The translations under genes were made by a program, and so were the position numbers. A DNA stretch of 64,000 bases from positions 43,753,630 to 43,817,629 of the forward strand of contig NC_054704.1 in assembly GCF_016097555.1 (NCBI RefSeq), in the 5' to 3' direction. The notes beneath the pieces were generated by a model. The model was not told where the DNA came from and did not search any database. It saw nothing but the letters and a program-made list of their open reading frames with translations. This DNA comes from Gigantopelta aegis (Eukaryota > Mollusca > Gastropoda > Neomphalida > Peltospiridae). Of this stretch, positions 1 through 10,773 are shown in pieces (position 1 is the stretch's first letter; each line of letters begins with the position of its first letter).

Positions 1-1016
1 TTTTTAATGTAAAATTGAAGACTGATAACCCATCCCGTACGTATTGGTATGGTTCGCTGTACTGCGGCCACTAAAATAGACTCGCCCGATATTTTTAGAA
101 TTTGTATGCTCCCAAATAACGTTATAAAAGGCGAAGTGTGATTGGTCAATATTTAAATTATTATTTACAGACGAAATGTTACCTGGACATTGGGGACTAC
201 GCAGTGTTGTTAGCAATCCGATTAAATTTAGTTCTACTGGTCTAAATAAGGCATTCGTTATTCACATGAAACATATCGTATACCCTCACGATAATTCGGA
301 ATGTTTTCAAATTATTTTTAAATCACTGGCAGGATTCTGCAAGTAAGGTTTTGATTGGTGGACATAAGCTCCAACTGGCTGCTGTTAGATCCACATGTAA
401 TAGTGGAGCTAATTTTAATTAGATTGCTTAACCTGTTTGCATAGAAAGTTCTTGTTACGGGTTAAAAATTGTGGATTACGTATACGTATTTACGCAAACG
501 CCAACATTTGTTGTACTGTGACGTTCTTATGATTGACATCCAATAGCCGATCAATGTGCTCTAGTGGTGTCGTTAAACAAAACAAACTTTAACTTTAAAT
601 TTTCTTATGATTGATATGAATTCTTTTTTTCTTTTTTAAAATTATAACTGATACGGCATCCGTTATAGGTTGGTGCGGATTTCATTAGAGAATATTTGAC
701 ACATATGATTCACCAATCTAATTAAAATTAGCTCCACTATTACATGTGGATTTAACAGCAGCCAGTTGGAGCTCATGTCCACCAATCAAAACCTTACTTG
801 CAGAATCATGCCAGTGATTTGAAAATAATTTGAAAATATTCCGAATTATCCTGAGGGTATACGATGTTTCATGTGAATTACGAATGCCTTATTTAGACCA
901 GTAGAACTAATTTTAATCAGATTGCTAACAACACTGAGTCTATTTTAGTGGCCGCAGTACAGCGAACCATACCAATACGTACGGGATGGGTTATCAGTCT
1001 TCAATTTTACATTAAA
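1..1016. repeat. Foldback element with ~320-bp inverted arms
   Basis: The first ~430 bases and the last ~305 bases (712-1016) are reverse complements over about 320 bp with few mismatches, for example the stretch reading CCATCCCGTACGTATTGG at 31 and its complement near 975. The left arm carries about 110 extra bases (88-198) that the right arm lacks. The ~280-bp loop holds a SINE tail. The left end may run beyond the window. No coding capacity is visible. Pieces of the arm recur at 1066-1106 and 22132-22258, so this is a dispersed family, probably a non-autonomous DNA transposon with long terminal inverted repeats. The superfamily is not recognised. Confidence 0.75.
533..597 (+). repeat. SINE-A 3' tail fragment
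   Basis: The stretch matches the tail of the SINE-A copies elsewhere in the window (22991-23290, and reverse complement at 6826-7100): ATAGCCGAT, then TGCTCTAGTGGTGTCGTTAAA, then an A/C-rich end. Only the last ~65 bases are present, inside the loop of the foldback element. Confidence 0.7.
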
Positions 1017-1106
1017 AATTATTTATTTATTTATAAAAAAAACCCCAACTAAATCAGTCTTCAGTTTAGATCCACATGTAATAGTGGAGCTAATTTTAAT
1101 TAGACT

Positions 1107-1928
1107 GATGTTTCACTATTATCAGCCAACGTGAAGACAATAACCAATACGTCAAAGTGACATGGTGTCTGGGTGTAAATAACTCATACGAAGAGGCCAG
1201 GCAACAATTACGTAACGCTGTAAATATGATTGAACTAAACCAAAAGCAACACAGCACTAAACTATCAACAAAATCTATCTCAGTATTTGTAAAGCGCAAA
1301 TGATATATAGATCTAGACTTGAAACCATTACTACCAGAATACATATGCTGCATTCGTCACCATCGGGTAAAACAACCCTGCATCAGAACTAGGAATAGCA
1401 AACACAGAGAATGCAAACACGGAGCACGCTCCTTTCCACCCACCCGCCCACCCCCTATAAAATATTATCCCATATCGCTTGTTTTTCTTTTTCTTACACA
1501 CCCGTTGGTGAGAACACCATATGTTATTTATGATTACACATACTTGTTAACACATGTATGTGTGTTCACAATTTCAAGACATTTTTTTCAAGTTCAAGTT
1601 ATTTTATTGCGTTAAATTTTTACAACTTATCAGCATTATAACAATGAAAAACATCAATGTATACAATATTGCGGAACAATGGTGGAGAGTGACTTGCAGA
1701 CAAATACAAATGCACCTAGGTGATGACCAGGTCACCAATGTGTCCAATAAAAAACCAGCGCGATGGAAATCGATTATAATGTGACGTATACTTAACCTGA
1801 CAATTATGGGCCTGTGACGCGTAAGTCAGTTACAAGTTCAACGGCTGTAAATAACTTTTAGTCGAAAAAGATGTTGAAATTTGCTTAAAACCTGGTTTCT
1901 GAGGATATGTAAGAAATAGAATAATACA
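1107..1928. other. Unannotated spacer
   Basis: I see no gene, RNA or recognisable repeat here. The short open frames at 1319-1784 lack any family resemblance, splice context or codon signal and are treated as chance. Confidence 0.4.
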
Positions 1929-2052
1929 TTCGTATCCGTTAGATACCATTTATCTCACAACTCGTTTAAAAACGTATCAAACTTGCTTTCGCTCGTTAGA
2001 TACATTTTAAAACAACTCGTGAGATAAATAGTAACTAACGGCTCTCATGTAT
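1929..2052. repeat. Short foldback repeat
   Basis: Two inverted arms (about 1935-1978 and 2002-2045) share the TTATCTCACAACTCGTTT / ACAACTCGTGAGATAAAT motif around a ~25-base loop. It is non-coding and looks like a small MITE-like hairpin. Confidence 0.55.
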
Positions 2053-2171
2053 TATTATCTATGTATCGAACTCTTCATAAATGTTTGCATCGTCAAACTA
2101 CAGATATATTATAGTAATGCCTTCAGAATGAGACCGTTAATTTTCGGCTTTGTATTTATTGATTACTTTGA

Positions 2172-2286
2172 AACCTGGGCCCGTGCTTATAAAACTTTAT
2201 AAAACTTTTAGAGTCCAGACTCAATCTCAAATGACGTCACAAGCATGTAATTTGTAGACTCTAAAAGTTTTATAAGCACTAAGCCT
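2172..2286. mobile_element. Small MITE with near-palindromic ends
   Basis: The ends are inverted copies: GTGCTTATAAAAC near 2186 and GTTTTATAAGCAC near 2267, around a core with TGACGTCA. A related, longer copy lies at 48120-48288. It abuts the 3' side of the LINE at 2340-4692. Confidence 0.65.
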
Positions 2287-2339
2287 GTACCTTTAACCAA
2301 CGTTTACCAGGTAAAACGTTCTTTTTATATTTGTTTTTG

Positions 2340-4692
2340 ACGGATTTGATAATTAAAGGTATTATTAATGTTTTTATAATTGTAACTCTACCTAAGACAG
2401 TCAGCTTTCTTGGTGTCCAAAGTTTTAACTTAGAGGTAAAATTACATGTTATCATATCTTTTAAATTTATTGTAAAATGAATTCCAAGTAACATAAATTG
2501 ATTTCCTCCCCATTCTAATTTCCAACGTGTATGGTGATAGACTTCTTTACTATCTTCTTTACTATGTTTTTTGCTGCCTATCCAGACCGGACATTCTAGA
2601 ATAGTAATCAAGTAATGTCATGGTACTGAACAGAGACTCTGGAGATCCGTTAAGAGTAAAAGTAGTATCATCAGCATATTGAGATATTAGATATTCTTCG
2701 CCATCAATAGTGATACGTTTGATATTTGCATTATTTTAAACTAAAATTGAGAGGATTTCAGAACAAATTATAAAGATATACGGTGACAGGGGGGTCTCCC
2801 TGTCTACATCCTCTTTCTAATTTAAACGTTTCTGATAAATAACCATTTTGCAGAACGCTAGAAATGGAATTTTTATCAAATGTTTTAATCCAACATTTTA
2901 TTGAACTTTTAAAATTAAATATTTCTAACGCTTTTTCAATAAAAGTCCATGATACCGAGTCAAAGGCTTTTTCGAAATCCACTAGTACTAACAGACCAGG
3001 TATATTGTGCGTTTCAGTGTATTGCATTAAGTCATATATCAAACATATATTCTCTCCAATATACCTTCCTTTTATAAAACCTGTTTGATCTTTATCTATT
3101 ATTTTATCTAAAACCGTTTTAATTCTATTTGCAATACAAAAGAGTTCAAAAGAGTTATTGGTCGCCAATTTTTAAGAAATTGTCTGGGTTTATTTTGCTT
3201 AGGAATACATTGATCTGACTATAAAATGTCCCAAATCAGCCCAAAACATTTAGAAAAATTCGGCTGTGAATCCATTTGAGCCAGGCGTTTCTCGTTCTTC
3301 ATATTTAAAACTTCTTCATATGTTATTTTTCCTTCTAGCGCTTGTGCTTCTTCATTTGTTAGCTTATTAAAATTGTAACTGGATAGCTCCTCAATTATGT
3401 TAGTACTTGATTTTTCAGTTAATGCAGAATATAAGGTTTGGTAAAAAAAAAATTGGTTTCTGTTAAGATATCTTTTTGGCCTGTTACTACTGTACCGTTA
3501 TTTAATTCTATCCTTGATATTAATTTACTATAGTAATTTCTGGACTCCATGTTACAAAAATATTTAGTTGGCTTTTCGCCCTCTTCAATCCATTTTGTCC
3601 TGGCTCGGATGCAATGCCCTTTAAGTTTTTTCTCTTCTCAACTCTATTAGTTCATGTTTTTTTATCTTCTAAATTGTTTATGTCTGTAGTATTATTTTCT
3701 TCCAATTATTTTATTTCTTCACATCAATTCATTTCTAATTCATTATTTGTTTTCTTTTTATAGGCCGAATAGGATATTGTTTTTCCCCGTATTTCCATCA
3801 ATAATGTTTCGAGGAACAATTGCTCATTTATTGTGAACTGTATTTCATCTTTTGGAAGCAAGTTGATGTATTCTGGATTATAGATTAAAATGGCATATTG
3901 AGAAGTTATGTTATTTATAATATTTTTAGTAATTTTTACATACTCGTTGTCTGACAGCAATGAATTATTAAATTTCCATAAACCATGACCCTTTTGAATT
4001 GTATTTAACTTTAAGAGCAATATTACACTATTAAAACGTTTTCAACATGTGGCATCAAATTATTCGAAATAAGGAAAAAGTCTAATCTAGCTAGTTTTAG
4101 TGGGTTTGGTTTCCTCCAAGTATATCTTCTTAGTGTTGGATACAACTCCCTAAAAGGATCCTTCAAATCAAATGTTTCCATAAGTTCTAAAAGTTTCTTT
4201 CGTGCTTTAGGATAGTTATTATGTAGATCGTTTTTCGTGTCTAGATCTTGATTAAGTACTAAATTAAAATCTCCACATATTATATATTTGTCATTTTCAA
4301 ACTTTTCTATATCTTGTAGAATATTTACAAAGAAACTCGGATTATCATTGTTTGGTCCATATATATTTATTATTGTTATTTGTTCTTTGTTGATAGTGAT
4401 ATCCAGTATTATAAAGTTTTCTGAATAATCAGTTTTCATTTTGTGTATTTTATATTCAAATGTATTATTTAATATTATTGCAACTACTCTAGCATTACTG
4501 GAAAAAGAGTTAAACAAATATTTGTATCCCTACTGTGTTTCTATATATGGTTCTAAATCAAGTGTGAAATGGGTATTTTGCAAACAATAAATTTTCAATT
4601 TGTTTACATTTTAGATAATTTAAAATATCTTTTCGTTTCTGAGAGTGCCCTAGTCCCTGGCAGTTTAGTATTATAATTTGTAAGCACGCCAT
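2340..4692 (-). mobile_element. LINE-A: L1/Tx1-type non-LTR retrotransposon, decayed ORF2
   Basis: Reading leftwards from an ATG at 4692 (MACLQIIILNCQGLG), the fragment encodes an AP-type endonuclease with GDFN and RLDFFLIS motifs (ORF piece 4023-4517). A linker region (3724-4020) follows, then reverse-transcriptase palm motifs DFEKAFDSVSW and RGCRQGDP (2758-3168), and a post-RT segment with RKLTVLGRVTIIKTLI (2279-2611). Several frameshifts and stops separate the pieces, so it is a dead copy. The C-terminal third and 3' UTR are missing. It is the same family as LINE-B (9766-15066). The RT style (FEKAFDS, RQGDP) fits the L1/Tx1 group, but the exact clade is inference. Confidence 0.85.
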
Positions 4693-4749
4693 GTTACATA
4701 TTTGATAGTCTGAATATAAAACATGTTTTTGGTTGTTTTTAAATCTAGC

Positions 4750-4860
4750 TTGAGGCCGTTACGAGACTTAGATTGCCCGTCTCTCTCCCCTATCTAGACC
4801 CGTATCTATCCAGCTGTATCTGTTATCGGCAGGAGGCTTGCTTCAAGGGAGAATAAAACT
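4750..4860 (+). repeat. REP-X spacer repeat, 5' part
   Basis: This begins GGCCGTTACGAGACTTAGAT and includes TCTATCCAGCTGT and ATCGGCAGGAGGCTTGCTTC. The same block occurs at 17766, 20822 and 22357 and marks the left edge of the large duplicated blocks. It has no coding potential. About 560 bases of non-genic, G-rich sequence follow, with poly(dG) tracts near 5049, 5281 and 5383. Confidence 0.6.
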
Positions 4861-5424
4861 TTTCTGAATGTGTGGAATGTGGAACTTTTTTAACGTGCCC
4901 ATATCCAATTTAGGTTCAGGCACGCCCACCCCGGACTTAGCTTCTGACTTCGCCAGTGATCAATTCCGGGGCAGGAAGGGGGGAGGGGAGGGGGGTTTAG
5001 TTGAGATGAAAGGGAAATTTAGAAAGTTTTTTTAGATGGTCTAAATGTAATGGGGGGGGGGGGGGGAAGAGTTACAAAAATTAAATTTTAAAATGCACCC
5101 GGTTAAATACAAAATAAATATATGCAGGGTATATATTTTAAAATTACACTTAGTAGGTACCAATTTCCGTCGGGCTGGTCTATAAAAATGTTTTATTAAA
5201 TTTATAATATATTTAATAATACTTAATTATTAATTAAATTAATATTACTAATTAAGCAATGGAGGAAAAAGGGTTCGCAAAGGGGGGGGGGGGGGGCATC
5301 GCGCCCAATCCGGTCTGCGGTCCAACAGGCAGGCAAAGCCCAGGGTAGCTGGTCCGGATTTCCACGGGGCAGGCGCGTCGGTGGGGGGGGGGGGGGGGGA
5401 GCCTCCTACAGTTTTGTGATACTA

Positions 5425-5597
5425 GCGATCCGTATGTCCAACCTTTTAAGATAAAATCAAGTTACGTAATGTTGCTATCATGGGCGTATGGGGACTCTTT
5501 GATTTAGGGGGGGGGGGGGCTGGAGGGGTTGATTTGCCCGAAATTTTACCCAGATAAAAACTGCCCGAATTGTCACGCCTAATGAGTACATTGGTAC
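5425..5597 (+). repeat. REP-X 3' part with G-rich insert
   Basis: CTAGCGATCCGTATGTCCAA and TAATGTTGCTAT match the REP-X copies at 17880 and 22455. Here about 90 bases (roughly 5482-5571), including a poly(dG) tract, are inserted before CACGCCTAATGAGTACA. Confidence 0.55.
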
Positions 5598-6473
5598 CTT
5601 TGAAACTTGAAACTTTATTTCGGTTCACCCAGGCCGTCAAACGACAGCATATGAGGAATTATTGTACAATAGTTATTTACAGTGACAAGATGACAACAGG
5701 AGTTCTTCGTAGAATATACACAAACATAATTTAAAATAGCTATATACACATTTTAAAAATGAAGACAAGACATTCAAATATAGCAGAGATATTTTTACAA
5801 GTCAGTACTTTTAAAAGTATCAAATGATATTGAAGATGTTTATCTATGGTTTACTGAATTTACTTGTAATTTCAGAAATGAATTTTGACATTTTACGGAG
5901 GGTGCTTATGTTATTACAATTAAACAGTTCTTTGAATTTAAGTGTGCTAGGTGGGGTTTTTTTTTATAATGATATGACTTTATAAGCATTTTGCGTGTAT
6001 TCATAAAATAATTACATTTAAATAAGTAGTGATATTCATCTCCAATATCATTTTCGTCGCACATTGTACATAATCTGTTTTAGACTGGGATGCTATTCCA
6101 GCGTCCTGTTTCTATGGGTAAATAGTGATTACATGTTCTGAATTTCAGAAGGATGGTCCACAATTTTTGCGGATAATTTAATAAAGTATTTTTCCAAATT
6201 TAAAGTTTGTTTAAAAATAAAACATGTCTGGGGCGGATCCAGCTTTTCTGATGGGGGGGGGGGGGGGGCGGGGTCCAAGACAAAAAGGGCACCATAACAT
6301 TATGAAATGGCACTATTGAAAAATTACACACGGTTCACATGGATTTTCTTTGGTATAATTAGATTTTTTAAAAATAATAATAATTTAAAACAACTAAATA
6401 AATTTGTAAAAAACCTAAATATCCTAAATAAAAAATCACTTCTCAAATTTGAGGGGGTCCGGACACCTTGGAC

Positions 6474-6515
<42 letters not shown>

Positions 6516-6826
6516 ATCCGCCCCAGCATGGTTTACCATTGGATGTAGACTTGATGTTGTTATGCCATGTTTGTAGATACTGTTCTAATTGCCTTCGTTT
6601 AACATGCTCAGTTTGTATTTTTATGGATGGGAAATTTTTCGACATAAACATCGGACATGCCTAGGTTATTTAATAGGCGTGTTAAGTTTTGTAGCCAGTT
6701 ATAGCTGTGCCCGTTTGCAGTAGAGTCTTTTATGATATAATTAAGAAGAACTGCATTTAATGAATGACGTGCTAATTTGTCTACCTGGCTTCCTTTTATG
6801 CTGAAATGTTACGAAAGTTATTATGT
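5598..6826 (-). mobile_element. LINE-C: 3' end of a decayed non-LTR retrotransposon
   Basis: On the minus strand from ~6800 the frame reads GSQVDKLARHSLNAVLLNY, later KRRQLEQYLQTWHNNIKS. After the MITE it continues with the zinc-finger region LCTMCDENDIGDEYHYLFKC (C-x2-C ... H-x4-C), ending KFISEITSKFSKP and a stop near 5852. That finger and the following C-terminus are typical of LINE ORF2 ends found in marine invertebrates. At least two frame changes are present, one in an A-run after YHYKKK. The LINE is split by the MITE at 6231-6526. Related repeat copies at 17.9 and 22.5 kb lack most of this insert. Confidence 0.75.
6231..6526. mobile_element. MITE with GGGGCGGATC inverted ends
   Basis: The ends read GGGGCGGATC (6232) and GATCCGCCCC (6516). 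The interior is AT-rich and non-coding, with a poly(dG) tract near one end and a ~40-base poly(dC) tract near the other. It interrupts LINE-C. Elements with the same terminal motif lie at 48474-48836 and 63484-63720. Confidence 0.7.
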
Positions 6827-7100
6827 TAAAGTTTTGTCTGTTTAATAACGCCACTAGAGCACATTAATTTATTATTAACCATTGGCTATTGGATATCAAA
6901 CATTTGGTAATTTGACTCGTAGTCCTCAGAGAAAACCCGCTACATTTTTCCACTAGCAGACTCTTTTATGTGCACTTTTCCTCAGATAGAACAGCACATA
7001 TCACGGCCTTTGATATCTTATTCGTGGTGCACTGGCTGGAACGAGAAATAGCCCAATGGGCTCACAAAAAGGGAGCGGGCGATTTACCACTGGGCTACGA
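6826..7100 (-). mobile_element. SINE-A (tRNA-headed SINE)
   Basis: On the minus strand the head carries GTAGCCCAGTGGTAAA (A-box-like). It is followed by CCCATTGGGCTATTTCTCGT, GTGCACCACGA, ATAAAAGA, the CGGGTTTTCTCTGAGGACTA segment and the tail with ATAGCC and TAGTGGCGTTATTAAAC. It is fairly complete but diverged. Confidence 0.8.
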
Positions 7101-7435
7101 CTCGCTCCCCCCCCCCCCCCCTCCCCCAAACACCCAATGATTATTTTAAGCAACTCGCTAGTTGAGGGTGCTGTATGACCAAAAATAATACTTATAAGAA
7201 CGAAACCATTTGACTTGATAGTTTCTTCGCCATTGGGAGTATATAATTCATATATAAGTCATTGCACAGATCTGGTTTGAAATTCTTCAATTTGAAAAAC
7301 AAAACAAAAACAAACAAACAAACAAAAAGGAGAGTGTTAACAACTGTCCTAGTGTCCGTCTAGCTTTCTTACTGACGGAGCACTCGCGCTAGGAGGACGC
7401 GTGAATGGAATATACTCAACCCATATACACAGGAA
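7101..7435 (+). other. Spacer shared with the ends of the 3.85-kb units
   Basis: 7205-7340 matches the right end of the tandem units (CGCCATTGGGAGTATATAAT, compare 26900). 7345-7400 matches their left part (CCGTCTAGCTTTCTTACTGA, compare 23305). In the units a SINE-B and a foldback fragment have been added at these points, so this is the empty site. There is no gene. Confidence 0.6.
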
Positions 7436-7745
7436 GTGATTGATACGCATTACGGATCACGCATATGTATATACATGCGTATTACGGTTCACACATTACG
7501 GATAACGCATACGTATACACATGCGGATTACGCATTACGGATCACGCATGTGTATATACATGCGGATTACGGATCACGCATTACGGATCACGCATTACGG
7601 ACCACGCATACGTTTACACATGCGAATAACGCATTACGGATCACGCATACGTATACACATGCGGATTACGGATTACGGATACGTTTACACATGTGGATTA
7701 CGGATCACGCATATGTATACATGTGCGGATTACGGGTCACGTCTT
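7436..7745 (+). repeat. Minisatellite of CATTACGGATCACGCAT units
   Basis: About ten imperfect repeats combine ATTACGGATCACGCATACG and TATACACATGCGG modules of 15-35 bp. A single short version survives in each 3.85-kb unit (for example 24112-24152). The open frames across it are a by-product of the repeat. Confidence 0.85.
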
Positions 7746-7809
7746 ATTTGCGTCTTATTATGAAATATGTTCTTGGCAGAAATATTCCTTTTCTTTTCTA
7801 TTACACGAT

Positions 7810-8246
7810 CTTATATGATCATGACGTTTAAGATAGGAAGGCGATATTGCTGCTTTAAGGACCTCCCCGGGCAATACATTAATGTTAAAGCCTTTGGCGA
7901 TGTCACATTGTTAGAACAGAAGACTCAAGCCAAGAAACATACAAGTACATATCGGTTACACCAAGAAGATATATTGCCCGGAGAAGGTGGGTTTCTTATA
8001 GTGTTGTCCTTCTACATTTAAATTTTCTGACGTTTTCTATTTTTGTTTATACTTGTATTTCTTTCGTTGTTTTATTTTCTTCACATTTCTGTTCCTTTCT
8101 TGTATGTGTGTTTTGGGGAACCTAACACTACCTACTCCGAATCGGACATTTGGACGGTTATGATCGCTCTATCAGCCAGAGATAACTATGCAGCGAAAAC
8201 ACGGAATTGCTACCTACCACAGGGTAGGCAACGATTACCGCTCTAA
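7810..8246 (+). other. Conserved block of unknown function, possible old exon
   Basis: The block 7830-7996 is repeated in every 3.85-kb unit (for example 24210-24375). Here it reads openly as GRRYCCFKDLPGQYINVKAF and on to DILPGEGG, followed by GTGGGT like a splice donor. The unit copies carry a stop in that frame (TGC to TGA). About half of the differences fall at third positions. I do not recognise the peptide. It could be an exon relic or simply non-coding repeat sequence. Confidence 0.25.
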
Positions 8247-8734
8247 TACAACAATAACGCTATGTTTGACATTGAATACCATTACTGTGATGATTACATT
8301 GAACATTGATCATTTTCGAGTTCGCTGATAGCAAATATTAACATATTAATCACGAATATACACACTATACGAAGAATCCAGTCAGCACCTACGTATTCAA
8401 CCGGAACATTATTGAAAGGGGGTGCTGTCGGGTTTCTTCTTGCTGAGAGAGTAAACATTAACCGTTCAAATGTCCGTCTAAATGAATGAATGAAGTGTAT
8501 TGGGTGTCAAACTATGGAAAATAAAAGTCCGTCTCTCTCTCGAACGGCAGTGTACTCGGGCTATGTACATAAGCATTATAGTTTATTGTGTTTGCACTTG
8601 TCCCGGATGGAGGAGCCGGCAAAATGTCGACACATGCTCCCAAGACAGGCGTGCACTACAACAGCTTGCTCTGAATGTGGCACGTTAAACCCTATGACTC
8701 TGATCAAGTGTTTGCATTTGATTATAACAATGAA

Positions 8735-8740
8735 GTCTCT

Positions 8741-8791
<51 letters not shown>

Positions 8792-8808
8792 GAGTCCACC
8801 CAGTGACG
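8735..8808 (+). tRNA. tRNA-Asn (GTT)
   Basis: This is a 74-nt cloverleaf without intron. The acceptor stem is GTCTCTG/CAGTGAC, the D arm GCGC...GCGC, and the anticodon arm TTCGG-CTGTTAA-CCGAA has anticodon GTT. The T arm GGTGG-TTCGAGT-CCACC carries the B box, and the discriminator is G. Position 4:69 is a T-T mismatch, where most metazoan copies have G69. Four T follow shortly downstream (CGTTTTG), a plausible Pol III stop. Confidence 0.9.
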
Positions 8809-9060
8809 AACGTTTTGCAATTAATTTATATTATGAAAATGCATTATCTACACATTTCAAACATAGCAGCCAATAATGTTATGGTGGGCGGTCTCTTTTC
8901 TTTTTTTTCCTTCCTTTCTCCCACCCCACCCCCCATTTATTTTAGTTTGGCTTCATATAAAATGAAAAGTTAATTATTTTTTTTTGCGTAAATATAAAAT
9001 ATATAGTTCCGATAAGTTTCAATATATCTTTTTAATTGTTTTTAATTTTGATTTGTTATT
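8809..9060 (+). repeat. tRNA 3'-flank block of the large duplication
   Basis: GCAATTAATTTATATTATG and CCAGTTTGGCTTCACATAAA-like sequence are shared with 18597-18860 and 44884-45118. This block leads towards the glycosyltransferase in blocks 2 and 3. Confidence 0.65.
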
Positions 9061-9111
9061 TATTTTGGAGAAAAAAACCCGCTCTTAACATATATTTTTA
9101 ATTATTTTTAA

Positions 9112-9479
9112 GGGGACATTCCCGAATTTGCTGCAATTTTAAAGATGTTATCGACTAACAGAGACTTTTTAACGATTGTAATTATATATCAAATATATTG
9201 TTCTGTATATCATATTAGTGGCTGTATATTAAACATGTTTCTGATCGTTCTAATATTTGTACTAGGTTAAATTTCATTTTATTTCCTAAAATATGTAATA
9301 TGTTGGGGGGGGGGGGGTTACGAAATTATTTGAAGACAAACTCCAGACGACCATTTTAAGACGACCAAAAACACACTGATATTCTAAACAAGTTAATATA
9401 TTTAATATGTACGTTTAATCGTAGAAATATTTTATTAGTCGGTAACATCTTACAATGCAGCAAACTCAGAAATGTCCCT
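9112..9479. mobile_element. TTAA-flanked MITE
   Basis: The inverted ends are GGGACATTCCCGAATTTGCTGCA (first 20 considered) and its diverged complement ending TGCAGCAAACTCAG...ATGTCCC, flanked by TTAA at 9108 and 9480. The interior is AT-rich and non-coding. The TTAA target and short inverted ends suggest mobilisation by a piggyBac-like transposase, which is inference. Confidence 0.8.
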
Positions 9480-9765
9480 TTAATATTTATTTTTTAGTTT
9501 ATTTATTTATATTTTTGTTATTATTTTTTTTTAATAAATAGTTTATTGCCCCAGAAATATGTTATGATAGTGTCAGGGTTGGGTCCTGAATTCACTACCT
9601 TACAAAGTACATAGCAGACAATATGCTAATATATAAAAAAGGAGCAGTGACAAAAGTGGAAATAAAAAGAAGATTGAAAAGAGAAAACTTAAAATGAAGT
9701 TATAAATATACTTCCAAACTGGCGTCATATTTAAAATTATACACTTTAAAAAAGTACTAAGTGTC

Positions 9766-10671
9766 TCAATTGTGGCCTTCTAGAACTTTTAACCATGGTT
9801 CCCAATTGTCGTCGAATTCTGTATGTAAACAGTTTTTGTAATATATGTATTTTTCTATTTGTAACTTATCTTTAATAAAATTGTTGATACCAGTTTCATT
9901 TAGTGTACGCTTTTGTAAGTTTGATTTGTATATGTAATATTTTACGTTAACAATTAATGAGTTTACAAATATATGTTTACTATTTATAATTCCAAATAAG
10001 ACTGTGTTCCTATTCAACTGGGTATAATCACCTTTTTGTAATAACCATTTTTCTATAATACTCCAGAGTTCAACGACTTTATGACAGTCATAAAATAGAT
10101 GCTGCAGTGTTTCTGGATCATGTGAACAAAAGTTACACATACTAGAATCAATCAGTTTTATGTTATATAAAAAGGTATTTGTTGGTATAATTCTATGTAA
10201 AATATGGTACTGAAACCACAACAGCGTTGGGTCTTTTAAAGAGCAAAATGGTAAAGTGTAATATTTCGTCCATAATGAAGAGGTAAAATCACACCCTTCC
10301 GCTGAATATTTCATTTGTGATGTAGGAACTATAGATGATTTATTTAGTAGTTTGTAAAAGGTTTTACTTCCCAATTGGTCTTTTAGAAAGAATTTAATTT
10401 TCGATGGAACTATTGGATTTTTGCCTAAATTGAATGTTTGGTTATTTGTATTTATTATATCACGCATAAAGGATTTGACAGCCGTTAATAACGAGGTATA
10501 TTGTAAAAACTTTGACCTTATGTTATATTTGGCTTTAAAGGTATCAAAGTTCATGTATCCTCCTTCGTCATCTAATAAATCTTGTATAAATAATATATCT
10601 TTTTCAATATAGTGTTTATAAAATATAGTTCTTTTGTCTATACCAAATATTAGAACATAACAACTCATCAT
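9766..10671 (-). CDS. LINE-B ORF2 C-terminal domain, 301-codon open frame
   Basis: This is an uninterrupted open frame continuing the LINE-B reverse transcriptase. Around residue 160-200 it carries the LINE zinc-finger-like motif CNFCSHDPETLQHLFYDC (C-x2-C-x8-H-x4-C) after a WFQYHILHRIIPTN segment typical of this family. It ends EPWLKVLEGHN. It is not a host gene: it is the terminal part of ORF2, separated from the rest by an inserted LTR. That it is still open suggests LINE-B is not very old. Confidence 0.75.
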   Translation of the reverse strand: MMSCYVLIFGIDKRTIFYKHYIEKDILFIQDLLDDEGGYMNFDTFKAKYNIRSKFLQYTSLLTAVKSFMRDIINTNNQTFNLGKNPIVPSKIKFFLKDQLGSKTFYKLLNKSSIVPTSQMKYSAEGCDFTSSLWTKYYTLPFCSLKDPTLLWFQYHILHRIIPTNTFLYNIKLIDSSMCNFCSHDPETLQHLFYDCHKVVELWSIIEKWLLQKGDYTQLNRNTVLFGIINSKHIFVNSLIVNVKYYIYKSNLQKRTLNETGINNFIKDKLQIEKYIYYKNCLHTEFDDNWEPWLKVLEGHN

Positions 10672-10773
10672 TATTAAAGCCGCGTTTTTGTTGAAGTATT
10701 AGCCGTCTATTTAATACATTTTTCCAAAACAAATTATGTGTGTTCCTTGTCTTAATTTGAATAAAATTATCCC

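Noticed and set aside
7436-7745. Regular 30-bp repeats considered as a CRISPR array
   Set aside because: Units vary in length and sequence and have no distinct spacers, and the context is a eukaryotic genome; it is a minisatellite.
8735-8808. tRNA-Asn copies as the head of a tRNA-Asn SINE
   Set aside because: The copies are full cloverleaves with T-run terminators and no common SINE body follows; different copies have different flanks after the terminator.
8490-8876. 128-codon open frame across the tRNA-Asn at 8735
   Set aside because: It reads through the tRNA and its flanks, is not open in the unit copies and resembles nothing known.
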